Shown here one piece after another: positions 1-10,426 of a stretch of DNA of 64,000 bases. The notes beneath the pieces are model-generated. The model was not told the origin of the DNA and ran no database searches. It was given only the letters and a program-made list of their open reading frames with translations. Both the position numbers and the translations under genes were made by a program. This stretch comes from Undaria pinnatifida (taxonomy: Eukaryota > Sar > Phaeophyceae > Laminariales > Alariaceae): NCBI GenBank assembly GCA_012845835.1, contig JABAKD010000009.1, forward strand, positions 19,363,318 to 19,427,317, in the 5' to 3' direction. The first letter of the stretch is position 1, and the number at the start of each line of letters is the position of its first letter.

Positions 1-1258
1 GCAGGGGGTTTGGTAGGTTTGACGGAGAGAGAATGGTCGATTTATCGTCATGGTTTGGAGAAGGTGGAGAAATGCGAGAAAGCTTGGGATTTCCTTATTA
101 TGGAGGCGATGCAAGGGCAGCCTGTAGAAGAGAGGATGCATGCAGCTGGGTCAGGGAACACGGAAGGCTGTCATGGATTGGTACATGCCGAGTGGCGACG
201 CTGAGAGGGACCATTTGGAGAAAGGGCTCGAGAACATCAGCATGGAGGGGGATGAGGACCCAAGTTGTTTTCGCCCGCGCCGAAGGGAAGCTTACTGCAT
301 CGTCAACATTAGGTATCTACAAGTCCGACAGCGAGGTTGTTCGCCTGATCACACGTTGTCCCCCCTCCGAGTTTTACGACGTGGAGCAACGGACTAGCTT
401 GCTTCGGCCCGGCATCACACGCTCGGAGATGGAATAAATCATGGGCACCTCCTGTGATAACCGCAAGGCCAAGGAGTTGGAGAAGCGGAAGTTAGCGGCG
501 ATCTTTTCGACGTCTGCAGCGTTGGCGGACCCGCATGCTCTTGCCGTTGCCGGTGGCTTTGGGGGCAACAGTGGGGGCGGGAGATTTGGTAGCACCGAAC
601 TGCAGCCACAATCACAGCGGAGGTTTGGTGGTGCCGGGCAGCAGCTGCAGCGACAGCAGCAGTATGGGGGCACCGTGCAACAAACGCAGCGACATCAGCC
701 GTATGGGGCGCCGGGCAGCAGCCGCACCGACAGCAGCAGCATGGGGGCGCCGGGCAGCAGCCGCAGCGACAGCAGCAGTATGGGGGCGCCGGGCAGCAGC
801 CGTAGCGACAGCAGCAGTATGGGGGCGTTGGGCAGCACCCGCAGCAACATGGGGGCGCCGAACAGCAGCCGCAGCAGTAGCGACAATATGGAGTTGGGGG
901 ACAACAGCAGCAGCGCCGGGGTGGAGACCAGCGCTACCAGCAGCAGCCCCGATCCTAACATCAGCAACAACATGGGGGGACTGGGTTGGTGAGCAACACT
1001 GGACGTTGGTGGTACCAGCCGGAGCCTCCCCCGCCATCAGGAGCGCCACTAGGAAGAGTGTACAAGTGCGGCCGGTATGGTGCCCTCGGGCATAAGGCCC
1101 CGGTTTGCAGAGCTCAAAACGAATGCAGCATTTGCGGAGCGTACGGTCACCTGGCCAGGCAGCGCCGCACTAGCCCGCCCACCCGTATTCACGTCAATGC
1201 CATGTTTGGTTGCGACATTAGCGTACCTGAACAGGGAGCCTCGCTACAGCAGCAGCAG
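1..1258 (+). pseudogene. gag: gag polyprotein remnant, element A
   Basis: Gag packages element RNA in virus-like particles. The stretch with VEKCEKAWDF and MEAMQGQPVEERMHAAGS (about 70-165) matches element B. It then changes frame through DHLEKGLENISMEGDEDP (about 205-260) to FARAEGKLT and SEVVRLITRCPPSEFYD (about 265-385). An in-frame TAA lies at 435-437, and the same frame continues with NRKAKELEKRKLAAIFSTSA. A Gln-rich tract (600-985) precedes two zinc knuckles at about 1060-1165. Knuckle 1 reads CGRYGALGHKAPVC, with Tyr where the second Cys of CX2CX4HX4C belongs. Knuckle 2, CSICGAYGHLARQR, has lost its last Cys. At least three frame changes are visible, so no intact protein is possible. 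Confidence 0.72.
700..860 (+). repeat. 39-bp tandem repeat in gag Gln-rich region
   Basis: Three to four imperfect 39-bp units carry the core GGGCAGCAGCCGCAGCGACA. Because 39 is a multiple of three, the units add 13 residues each (GQQPQRQQQYGGA-like) without shifting frame. In other frames the same DNA gives Ser- or Ala-rich shadow ORFs on both strands, which are not genes. Confidence 0.75.
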
Positions 1259-1324
1259 GGGTGGCCTAGCAATGCATGGCGACGTCGGCGAGGCATGGGG
1301 CGATGGCGGTGAGGGCGATGGAGC

Positions 1325-1545
1325 ATAACTCTGGGCCTGGGGCGGTGAGGGCGGTGGCAAATAGCGCTGGGCCGGAGGCGGTGAGGGCAGTAGCGAACAG
1401 CACTGGGCCGGGGGCGGTGAGGGCGGTAGAGCACAACACTGGGCCGGCGGCGGTGAGGGCGGTTGCGCACAGGTTTTGGCCGGGGGCGGTGAGAGCTGTG
1501 GAGTATCGCATTGGGCCGGGGGTGGTGAGGGCGATGGAGCACGCG
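1325..1545 (+). repeat. ~36-bp GC-rich minisatellite, gag-protease linker of A
   Basis: Imperfect units with the core CTGGGCCGGGGGCGGTGAGG recur about every 36 bases. The array lies between the zinc knuckles and the protease. Element B has an array of the same core at the equivalent place (40320-40560), so the minisatellite is a family feature rather than local noise. Confidence 0.75.
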
Positions 1546-1740
1546 GAGGCGGCGAAGTCCTTGGGCAGCCAGAGCGGGGGGGTGGAGAGCCTGCGGGGGT
1601 GGACTGCTTTCCTCGACAATAGACAGACAACCTCTGGAGGGCAGCAGTCAACCGATCCAGGGGATCACCCTCTTCGTGGCGCATTTAGATTCGTTAGGCA
1701 ATTGGTGTTCGCTTTCTATTGGGGGTGGTCTTTGGGAGCC

Positions 1741-2113
1741 TAAAAGGCCTGGGAGTAAGGTACTGATTGGAGATAGCGCTGCATCCATCCACTGTACGGG
1801 TGACCTCCAATGTTTCTAAAACAAGCGGTTCCCTAGCCCCGATGAGATTTTTTTCATCATTGGTGACGGCAAGAAAATGGCTGTAGAATAGTTTGGGCAC
1901 ATTGATGTGGTGATGCACTGTGCCGAGGATGTAGAGAGAACCTTGCCAAACGTAGCGTTTGTGCCCGGGGTTCCTTTTGATCTGTGTTCTTTCAATATCA
2001 TCAGGAGGAGCACGTATTCACGCTTGACAGCACAGGCGCTCACATGCTTGATGGACGTGTACTTTTCCGTAAGGAAACGTTCGGGAACTACGTTGATGCT
2101 ACGAGAGTAGTGA
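1741..2113 (+). pseudogene. pol: aspartic protease remnant, element A
   Basis: The retropepsin-like segment starts with LIGDSAASIHCTGD (about 1762-1803). The active-site triad position reads DSA rather than the usual DSG or DTG. The domain continues, with frame changes, to NVAFVPGVPFDLCSFN (about 1948-1995), which resembles the conserved copia-protease strand with its VPG motif. Stops and frameshifts separate the two parts. Element B has the same DSAAS motif. Confidence 0.6.
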
Positions 2114-2187
2114 GGCACGCGAACCCCCCCGCACTTGCTGCATCAATGCCAAAGCCTGGTAAGCAGCGATGAATCGACGTTAACGAC

Positions 2188-2973
2188 TTGCACTGTTCTC
2201 TTGGCCACGCTCACGATGTTATTCTTCGTGAGACTGCACGTCAGATGGGGATAAAGGTGACGGGGCGTTTGGGGTATTGTGATGGGTGTGCGGGGGGTAA
2301 GGGGATACGTAAGCCTGTCGCCAAGACGACATCGAGCCGTGCCGATCAGCGTCTGCACCGCCTGTTCGCCGTCCTCGCGGGACCTATGCCTACGTCCACC
2401 GGCGGCGCTAAGTACTGCCTGATGATTGTCGACGACACCACTAACATGGGCTGGCCGGTCTTCTTGACGGATAACAGCGTGGCCACGGTTACCCGTGGTT
2501 TTCGAACTTTCATGGCGGCTGTCGATGCGTACAAAAAGCCGTCATGCCTCCGCACGGACAACGACCTCGAATTCACCAACAAGGAATTCCAGACGCTGAT
2601 GTCTGAGACCAACATCTGCCACGAGTACACGTCCGTGGACGGCTCAAAGCGCAATGGACGGGTGGAGCGGAGGCTGGCTCTTGTTGCGGAAGAGGGTATG
2701 GCAACGTTCCTGGAGTTCCAGCTCATGTTTGATGGCGCAGGGTTCCCGGCCAAGGCGCTCGACTATGGGCGCACGTGGCCGGAAGCTTGGACGTGGATGT
2801 GCAACGCGCTCAACATCATGGCGCGGGTGGATGAGAAGCCCGCCATGATGTGCTATTTCCAGAAGTTCCACGGGAGCCATGCTTCCACCTCAACTCCGGC
2901 AACGATTACGCATCGGACTGTTGCAAGATCATGCTACCGTGGTCAGGCGCCGCGAGCTGCTCGACCGATGTGA
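2188..2973 (+). pseudogene. pol: GAG-pre-integrase and integrase core, element A
   Basis: This is the longest open stretch of A (about 260 codons). The pre-integrase zinc-binding part reads CSLGHAHDVILRETARQ followed by GYCDGCAGGK. The rve core follows: FAVLAGPMPTSTGG, KYCLMIVDDTTNMGWPVFL, CLRTDNDLEFTNKEF, then NGRVERRLAL. Integrases use a D-D-E triad. The first Asp is Val here (AVLAGP; element B has ADLAGP), while TDN and VER look intact. The C-terminal part (PAKALDYGRTWPEAWTW) is kept, unlike in B. Loss of the first Asp predicts no strand-transfer activity. Confidence 0.75.
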
Positions 2974-3169
2974 CGTGGGGCTACCGGCGTGCGCCCTTCG
3001 TGGGGGAGTGGACCACGGGCAGCGGAGGTGCTGCGATGGCTGCGCCATCACCACCACCGGCGAAGGGGAAGAGCGCCAGTGCCCCAGTCCAGAAACCGGA
3101 AGTGCCGCAGGGCTTCGAGGTGTGGTGCCGGCAGACGCCGCCAGTGCCCAGTGCATCGCCGTTGTCACA

Positions 3170-4423
3170 ACGACAAGAGACGCCGGGGTCAAGTGCATCT
3201 CTGCAATTGCGTGCGAGTTAGGGCTGGACTTGTGGCATTCGATGCCGAGCAAGCGTTTATCCCGTCTGAGATAAATGAGGATGTCTACATGCACCTCCCA
3301 AGGAGATGTGGTGCGATGTTCCGCGAGGTGGTCAAGGTGTGCCGCAGTCTGTATGGCTTGATACAGGTGTCGCGACAATGGCACCATCGCTTGTTGCGCG
3401 GTATGAGGGGTCTTGGGTTTGAGCAGTGTAAGGCTGATGCGTGCGTGGTGCGTTTGATAGAGGAGGGGGGCGTTTCCATCGTGGTAGTAATACACGTAGA
3501 CGATATTTTTTGCGATGGGGTTCAAGAGCGGGTGTGACAAGTTTTGTGAGGATCTGAACCAGTTCGTTCCTATCAACCAACTAAGGGACTTGCGGTGGCA
3601 CGCAGGTTGACGATTTTCCCGAAACTGGAGTGCGGGGACGTTGACGATGTCACAACAGGTTCTTGCTGAGGGCATCGTAGCGAAGTTTGGTGTCACTCGC
3701 GGCAAGAGCATTCCGATGGCGGTCGACCTGAAGCTCCATCGGTTTGACAGGATTGAGTCAGACGTTGATGAGCCTTTTCGGTCGCTGGTAGGGCATCTGA
3801 TGTGGATCGCGAACCTGACTCGACCGGGCATCCTCAACGCGGTCAGAGCGGCGGCAAGGTACTCTGCAGCGCCAAAGTTATTGCATTGGCACGCAGCGTT
3901 GCACATCGTGATGTACATCAAATCTACGAACACTTACGGCATTACGTTTCAGAGAGATCTGCAATGTGGAGTTACGTTGTAGTTGTACGTGGATGGAGAC
4001 TATGCGGGCGAGGCACATGACCGGAGGTCTGTTTCTGGTGGAGTTGTGATGTGCGCTGGCGCCTGCGTATAGATTTACTCTAGGACGAAAAAATGCGCCA
4101 CCCTTTCTTCTACGGAGGCAGAGTACGTCGCGATGGCCACGGGTTTCCGCGAAACGATTTTCATGCGATCCATCTGGAGTTTTTTTCCCGGACCGCAACG
4201 TTTGGTGTACCACGGTGAATGAGGATAACAAGGGGTCGATCCATCTGGCAAACAACCTAATGACTACTTCTAACAGTAAGCACATCTTTGTTCGCCACCA
4301 TTTCCTTCGGGGGCGTGGGCAGTTTAAGGTTATCCATGTATCGTTGGCACATCACATGCTGACTTTCTCACCAAGGCTCTGCGCACGGAGGCGATTCGTT
4401 TTCACCACAACTCTGTTATGAAC
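3170..4423 (+). pseudogene. pol: reverse transcriptase and RNase H remnant, element A
   Basis: This is the copia-type RVT_2 domain. The frame with AIACELGLDLWHS (about 3205-3245) gives way to AFIPSEINEDVYMHLPRRCG, LYGLIQVSRQWHHRLLRG and the catalytic-loop motif VVVIHVDDIF (about 3480-3512; HVDD is the YxDD equivalent). After a frame change come MSQQVLAEGIVAKFG, FRSLVGHLMWIANLTRPG and the RNase H motifs DRRSVSGG and KKCATLSSTEAEYVAMAT. The end is SHADFLTKALRTEA, stopping near 4423. The RT N-terminal fingers (AKARLVARGF in B) are missing, so a deletion joins the linker to mid-RT. Several stops interrupt RNase H. Confidence 0.75.
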
Positions 4424-5640
4424 TTATGGTGATTTTATTCACTTTATTTTTGTTTTTCGAGGTGTTGGTTGGAGCTGTCACGGAAACGCGATCGTTTGAT
4501 TTTGTTTTTGGCTTTCGGAGTGTTGATTGGAACTGTCGTGGAAACGCGATGTTGGTTTCTTCTTGATCTACCTTGACGGGTGACTGAATCCAACTGGACG
4601 CGTCGTTTCGCCGGAGCAGAAGGGGAGAAGTAACTGTATGCTCGGCGTGCGCTGCGACCAATGAAATGTGCCGAGTACGGGGGGGGGTTGATTGTCTTTG
4701 CGCGGGCACAGAGATTTTCCATCGTAGGTTGTGGGACTTTGTATTTTGGCGTTGTGCACGATTAGGAATGCGTTACAGATACCTGGTACTACGTACGCGC
4801 GAGCTAGTTGGATGCTGTATGCCGAGAGCAGGGGGGGGTTGCATTAATACTCGACGTGCACAGCAACCAATGAATTCATGACGTACATGGCATCCGATGG
4901 TATATGTGTGGTAGGCTGCAAGGGAAGATATGACCCGCTCTAATGGCAGGAGCGTCCCGAGTGCCCCGCTTGCTAACTGGTCTGTGATTCAACGCGAGTT
5001 CTAGGGTGGCTGACCTTACCGCGAACTGGCATGTTTCCCGACACGGCGTGCGAGATCATTACGACCAGATATCAAATGTGTGGTACGGTATCTATCATTG
5101 GTTGGTGAATACTACTATTTCCTGTATACGGGGGCATGATTTGAGCGATCGGTATTATGTTATTTTGTCTTGCTATGCGTTGGTGTAGTGATGGTATTGC
5201 ATTTTAGAGGGATATAGTAGTGGTGTTCAATTTGGAGCTATGATGAAGTATGGCCAACGGGGTGTTTGAGATTTTTCACGTACGTCAGCATAACAACATG
5301 CTAATCATCTCACCAAACCGTTGCATCGGAGGCGTTTTACCCTCGGTGCTTTCATTCGCTCTTGGGGAGTATACAGCAGGGGGGCTGCTAGTGTAGGAGT
5401 GTTTTTCCTATCGGAGACATGCTGTTATTTGTTCTTTCCTACAGAGTACAAAGCAAGTTGGCCGATGTTGTTGGGCGATGGGTTTTATATTGACGGTGGT
5501 AGTCATTTTAATTTGAAGGTTTTCCCAACAGATTCTGGCTTGTTAGTTTTTTTCCTTCCCGTAGTTACTCTCTTATTTATATGGAATATTTGTACTGGAC
5601 TTGAAATTGAGACATTTTGATATTGGGATAGCCGTTTTAC
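4424..5640 (+). other. non-coding 3' part of element A
   Basis: About 1.2 kb between the pol end and the LTR-like region has no convincing ORF. It holds repeated G-runs in the context AGCAGGGGGG (about 4830 and 5375; a related run at 4677). Element B's 3' region has similar G-runs on its coding strand. They resemble polypurine tracts, but their role is not established. Confidence 0.5.
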
Positions 5641-6152
5641 CCTGACAAAAGCTTTTCTGATGGAATTTGGGATGTGCCATTTTACCTGGCATTTTGTGCT
5701 GAGTTGTTTGAGACCTATCGTATCTTGCACCGAGTAGGGAAGCTGTACGTGGTACTACGGTTTCAGTTACTGGTCTGCAGATATTGGGGTTTCATAGTAT
5801 GTGTGGAAGCATTATTTGATATGTGCTTCAGAATGCTTGAGGTGGACGGCTTGCGTCACGCGAAGCAGTCGATGATGGTAACGATACGACCCGGGTGAGT
5901 GATACATCGATACCGCCCGTATATATGGCCGAGGGGGGTCTGTGACAATTGGTACACGGCTCACTTGTGTGTGTACGTGCGTGACAAACTGGTACTGCTT
6001 CTTTATGTTCTGTGTGAGTGAGGGTATGTGACAGAACGGTACGATCCTTCCGTGTGTATTTCGGTTGGTGGTGCAAAAGTCTATACTTTACTCTCCTCAT
6101 CTATACGGCATCGGGGCAAGCCGCGCAATCACACAGTTTGCGTCATCCACAG
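5640..6152 (+). repeat. 3' LTR-like region of element A
   Basis: The region around 5674-5760 (translating as PFYLAFCAELFETYR) matches the reverse complement of 36560-36680 in B's LTR. The stretch with ATATGGCCGAGGGG (about 5923) matches the solo-LTR-like copy at 58.35-58.8 kb. The similarity fades near a segment ending CATCCACAGCA (about 6150). Boundaries are approximate. Confidence 0.6.
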
Positions 6153-6173
6153 CAGTTCTAGACAACAACGAAC

Positions 6174-6700
6174 ACCGCACAGCCTTCTGCGCGTTGAAAC
6201 ATACACGTAACAGTTACAAACCAGCCATTTGTATGGATGGTGGGTTGTCGTTTGATGCCTCTTCGGAGGAAGTGTATGCGGGGGAGGACTCGGCCCTTGC
6301 GGTTGGGAGTGGCAAGGATAGGGGTGGGAGCAGGAGGGTTTGGGAGAAAAGGGTTAAGAGGGCAGAGCCACAGAGAGAGCGAGGCTGCGGGGACTCTTCC
6401 CTTGACACGACCGATAGTATTAGGCAGCAGTACCGCACAGCCTTCTGGGCGTTGAACCAGACACGCAGCAGATACAAACCAGCCGTTTATATGGGTAGCG
6501 GGTTGTCGTTCGATGCCTCTTCGGGAGTGCATCAGGGGAAGGACTTGGTCCTTGAGAGGTAGTGCTTTGGGGGAGGGGGTGAAGAGGGCAGGGTCACAGA
6601 GAGAGCAAGACGGTGGGGGGCCTTTCCTTGCCACGAGCGATAACATTATTAAACAGCAATACCGCACAGCCTTCTGCTCGTTGAAACATACGCGTAGCCG
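6174..6700 (+). repeat. ~230-258-bp tandem repeat, three starts
   Basis: The motif ACCGCACAGCCTTCTG occurs at 6174, 6432 and 6661, giving periods of 258 and 229 bases. Each unit continues with a GTTGAAACATACACG-like segment, a CAAACCAGCC motif and a GA-rich stretch (CACAGAGAGAGCGAGGC). A related unit sits at 21590-21880. No coding function is recognised. Confidence 0.8.
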
Positions 6701-6779
6701 AGGGGGCCCACAATTAAAACTGCTGACCAACACTCCCTCCTCCCTACTCCCGAGGAGGCCGGGAAAAAAAAAACGCGGG

Positions 6780-7590
6780 AATTTATTTTGCTGAAATTCC
6801 TCTTTTCACAGGCGTTGACAAGCTTTAAACGTTACCTTGCCCAAGCTCTTGTGCTTCGTAGAGTACAGCTAGCGTGATGCGCTTGTTTTCAATCGGTTCG
6901 ACATCAATTGTGACTGAGAATAGGCCTGAATACTGCTGAATACGCAAAATAATTTACACGGTGTGCAGTCTGGCGTATGACTCAGCGCGATGCAATTGGT
7001 TGCTCTGTCTGCGATGCCAGCTAGCGCCGACGGGAACCAGTCCGTAGACAAGGTGGTTGTGGTCTTTGCGGGTAAGCTATAGAGTGGTGGAGCTGGAGCA
7101 TACAGGAACATACAGCTCACAGGCTTCGTAATATTCGGGGACAGAGACTTGCCGAATTTGTACACTTCAATCATCAATGCCAGTCAATGCAAGTCGATGC
7201 AAATGCCGAAGTTGCCCTTGTTGTTATGTGTGTCCTAGTCTTGACCAGCAAGAAGAGCGTACCTGAACGGAAATCCTAACTCAAGCAGAACCAAGGCTAT
7301 ATATGGCCGACACCAGAACGCAAACAAGCAACACCTCATTGCACAGCTTTGCGATACGACGACGTTGCACTTATCGATTTGTACTCATAGAGAACCAGCC
7401 ACGTAAAAAAACAACCGTTCTTGCTTGAATATAAAGCAGGATTGTCTAAACGATCTGAATGGTACCAGCTATGAACCTTCAAATGACTACAAAGTACCCG
7501 AAATGGACCTGGATGAACCACTATTAAATACCATTAGTTTCAATAGGTTATTTCAAGGTTGGTTGTGTTCTGTATGGTACGTACAAACCG
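6780..7590. other. no recognised feature
   Basis: I find no domain, repeat pair or RNA gene here. The short ORFs look random. Confidence 0.4.
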
Positions 7591-7965
7591 TACCTGGGGT
7601 ACTTACCCCGGGTATCACCCTACAAATAACTTCTGTAAGTTCTGTAGGGCATTCATACCCGTACCCGGAACTTCTGTAAGTTCTGTGCGACACGCATACC
7701 TGTACCAGGAACTTCTGGAAGTTCTGTACGCCCGTGGCCACAATACCCGGGGTACGGGTACAGCATGTTTTGTACCCGCTCGGAACTTCTGTGAGTTCTG
7801 TACGCCTGTGCCTCAGTACCCGGAACTTCTGGACGTTTTTAAGATATCCGTATGCGTACCCGGAACGTCTGGAAGTTCTGAAAGATCCTCATACCCTTAC
7901 CCAGAAATGCTGTGACTCCTGCAAGACTGGCACAAAACCCGGGGTACGGGTATACTTTCGTTACA
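7590..7965 (+). repeat. ~40-bp palindromic minisatellite, locus 1
   Basis: The core GGAACTTCTGGAAGTTCTGT recurs at spacings close to 40 (about 7629, 7669, 7710, 7783, 7823, 7863). It alternates with TACCCGTACCCGG or ACCCGGGGTACGGGTAC. Both modules are near-palindromes (AACTTC/GAAGTT; CCCGG/CCGGG; GTACCC/GGGTAC). A second array of the same repeat is at 20500-21105. Confidence 0.8.
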
Positions 7966-8107
7966 ATTCCCGGGTAGCTCTGTATTGATTCAGGTTTAAT
8001 CCGAAAAGGGTATTATGCATTTATTAGGATGCCATCAGTTTCGGCAGTCACACAAACCGCACACCGAACACAGCACGCAGTACGCTTCATACAATAAGAG
8101 CAATATA

Positions 8108-8900
8108 CCCTTTATGAGGACACACAACCCGTAATACGCGCGATCGCATTATCACACCCAGCTTGCAAAGATGAGTTTCGACAAAATATTCGATCTCACA
8201 GCTGGAGTTTTATTTTCATTTTTTGTAATACTGTGAGAGCACCTACCTGTTGTTGTGATGTTTCTTTCGTTTTTAAGGGCACGTATTAGCAGGACACTTT
8301 TGAATCGAACTTATTCTTTTTTATTATAAAAAATGAAAATACACTCCAGCTGTGAGATGGATAATTTCGTCGAAACTCATCTTCGCAAGCTGTGTGAGAT
8401 ACTCCGATCGCGCGCATTACGAGTTGTGCGTCTTCATTAAGGATATAGGTCGGCGACTCCCCTTACAACTACAGTGTAGCTATCAGGGTCAACAGGGTGA
8501 TTTTAGTCAGTCTGTGCGCGGAAACTATAAAACCCGTTTCTGAGGGGGGCAAAATCTGACAGCTGTGGAGGGAACTGTATCCTTTCATCAAGTGAATCTT
8601 GTAAGCCGAATAACCGGTGAGGGGGGGGGGCGGAGTTTTTAAGGACGTGGGGGCCTGGTTTTGATCAAAAGCGAGCGGGTTTGGAGGGGGGGGGGGGGGG
8701 GGGGGGGGGAAGGGGGGGCAATGTGTGAATGTAATCTATAAGTCCTTTCAAGGGGATAAATCTGACGGTTTTGGCACCAGTTTATTATCGGGGGGGGGGG
8801 GAGCGTGTGGGGCAGCTCAATATGTGCGTGGAAACTATACATTACTTTGAGGGGATAAATGTGACGGTTTTGGAAATAATGCATCAGTTTATCATGTATA
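8108..8900. repeat. inverted-repeat element with poly-G tracts
   Basis: Segments 8108-8226 and 8328-8449 are reverse complements of each other (the arms include ATGAGTTTCGACAAAAT and GAGGACACACAACCCGT), separated by a ~100-bp loop. The right arm continues into sequence that is inverted at 35036-35500, including the long G-runs at about 8686-8709 and 8790-8800. The ~35 kb copy has only one arm. The structure fits a MITE or foldback element. Confidence 0.72.
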
Positions 8901-8996
8901 TCCTGGGGTGAGTCATCAAATTTAATTCGATTCGATTTGTTTGAAAAAACGATTTTTCTCCTCCGATCGGAAAACCACGTACAGTAGGGGGCCCTC

Positions 8997-9663
8997 TGTT
9001 GGTAAATCGGTAGCTTCTGGGGAAAAGGTATTATATTATTGAGACTTCCGTCTGGAGAGACATGCTGGAAAGTGGAGTGGGTCATGTGGGCCAACTCTCC
9101 ACAGCCCAGTAACAACCGCTCGTAGTCGAATACCTAAACCTCCTCGCATAGTGCCTACTCGTACATACCCGTGGGACTATTCGTGGGTGATACCACGAGA
9201 CGATCCCTGTAACTTACCTCCGTGACACAACGTATGTAACTGTAACTTATTGCTAGGCTGCTCGTTGAGACAAGCTATATCGTGTTAGCAACACTACCGG
9301 AATGTTCCTACTCGTCAATGTGTCCAATGAACACGAAGGGGGCGAGCATGGTAGGCGCGTTGCTCCGATCTCCCAACGTCTTCTCGGTGGAATGCACACT
9401 CGGAATACCACGTCACACGCCGATACTACAACAACCAAACAATCCGCACGATCCTATTGGCCAAGTGTCTGACGTACTCCAACGTACTACATACCAACAT
9501 ACCGACAGAGACACCTTCGTCCGTGGTATCAACCCGACACACTACAAAGAGTATTCTCGGAACATCCTGCTCAACAACAACGAGTGACAGCAGTTCTCAT
9601 ATTCAAACTGTCCAATCAGATTCTCCTATCACAGCAGCCCATACACTGCCGCTACCACGAACA
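8997..9663 (-). repeat. LTR of copia D (3' LTR in element orientation)
   Basis: This is a 667-bp direct repeat of 17662-18328. Aligning by eye I find six substitutions and no gaps, five of them transitions. The next bases inward (9664-9676, CCCTCCCTAGGGG) give a moderately purine-rich tract on the minus strand, the expected place of a polypurine tract. Confidence 0.9.
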
Positions 9664-9779
9664 CCCTCCCTAGGGGCTGTTGTATCAACCAGACCAAGTA
9701 CTTATCAAGAAAAACAAAATCAAAAACAATGCAGACTTTTACTTCCTAGAGCCCAGCGCAAAGTCATTTCTGCGAGCGC

Positions 9780-10060
9780 AATCGCACCTGAGCTGTCCTA
9801 AAGGACCTCTATCTTCACACGGGATCTCAGAAACAGGAGCACTCCGTTCACGAACAGAGAGCCTCCTTCATACCATCCACCATCGCAAGGTACTCTGCCT
9901 CAGAAGTCGACTGCGAAATGCATTTCTACGCCCTAGAAATCCAAATCAAAACAACAAATATCTCAGCTACAAAAAAAACAATGTTGTTAATTCTGTACGA
10001 CGACATATCTTTCCCAATCACACACACTACTCACTCCCATTTTACGATCATCATCGCCAT
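9780..10060 (-). pseudogene. pol: RNase H C-terminal part, copia D
   Basis: On the minus strand, KCISQSTSEAEYLAMVDGMK (about 9855-9920) is the hallmark copia RNase H segment, followed after a frame change by FVNGVLLFLRSRVK. Just upstream, WISRA matches the strand that precedes it in related elements. The first half of the domain (DRRSVSGSMV) is 3.5 kb away at about 13573-13620, which locates the insertion between them. Confidence 0.75.
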
Positions 10061-10426
10061 TCAATAATAAACCTCATGCAATGTAGAAAATGGTGGTGGT
10101 GGTTGTGGTGGTGGTGGTGGGTGGTCCCTGTGTAGTGGCATGCACAGTTCAGTGTGGGCATACATAGGTATTGTGGGCCGACGATATACTGCTGCTGACT
10201 ACTCGTCGTACGGTGATAACGTGTACATACAGTAACAGGTTGTCTCTGGCATCGCGCCTATCACTCACTCACCACGCAGGCTGCGTCCAACAATACATGT
10301 TTTGTCAAGTGCTTTACATTTGACCGCGCGAGAAGTCACTTGACGATGGTCGGGAGTGGCGGAATGTTTGGTCACACTTGACTGGTGGAATTTTCATAGC
10401 TACAGACGTGTTTCGCTTGACCAAAC

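Larger units (their letters stand above)
1..6152 (+). mobile_element. Ty1/copia element A, 5'-truncated by window edge
   Basis: The order gag, zinc knuckle, protease, GAG-pre-integrase, integrase, reverse transcriptase, RNase H on the + strand is the Ty1/copia order. The start lies outside the window. Every domain is broken by frameshifts or stops, so the copy is inactive. It belongs to the same family as element B (36.2-42.25 kb, minus strand): gag, protease, integrase and RNase H match segment by segment. The 3' end is set by similarity of 5640-6152 to B's LTRs; the exact terminal bases are not fixed. Confidence 0.8.

Noticed and set aside
535-1095. Several 90-186-codon Ala-, Ser- or Leu-rich ORFs on both strands
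   Set aside because: They follow the 39-bp tandem repeat in alternative frames; only the Gln-rich frame continues gag.
2929-3933. 334-codon minus-strand ORF
   Set aside because: It is antisense to element A's RT and RNase H, whose conserved motifs (LYGL, HVDD, TRPG) are on the + strand.
7590-7965. CRISPR array
   Set aside because: The ~40-bp units have no conserved repeat/unique spacer alternation, and no cas genes are nearby; the context is eukaryotic.
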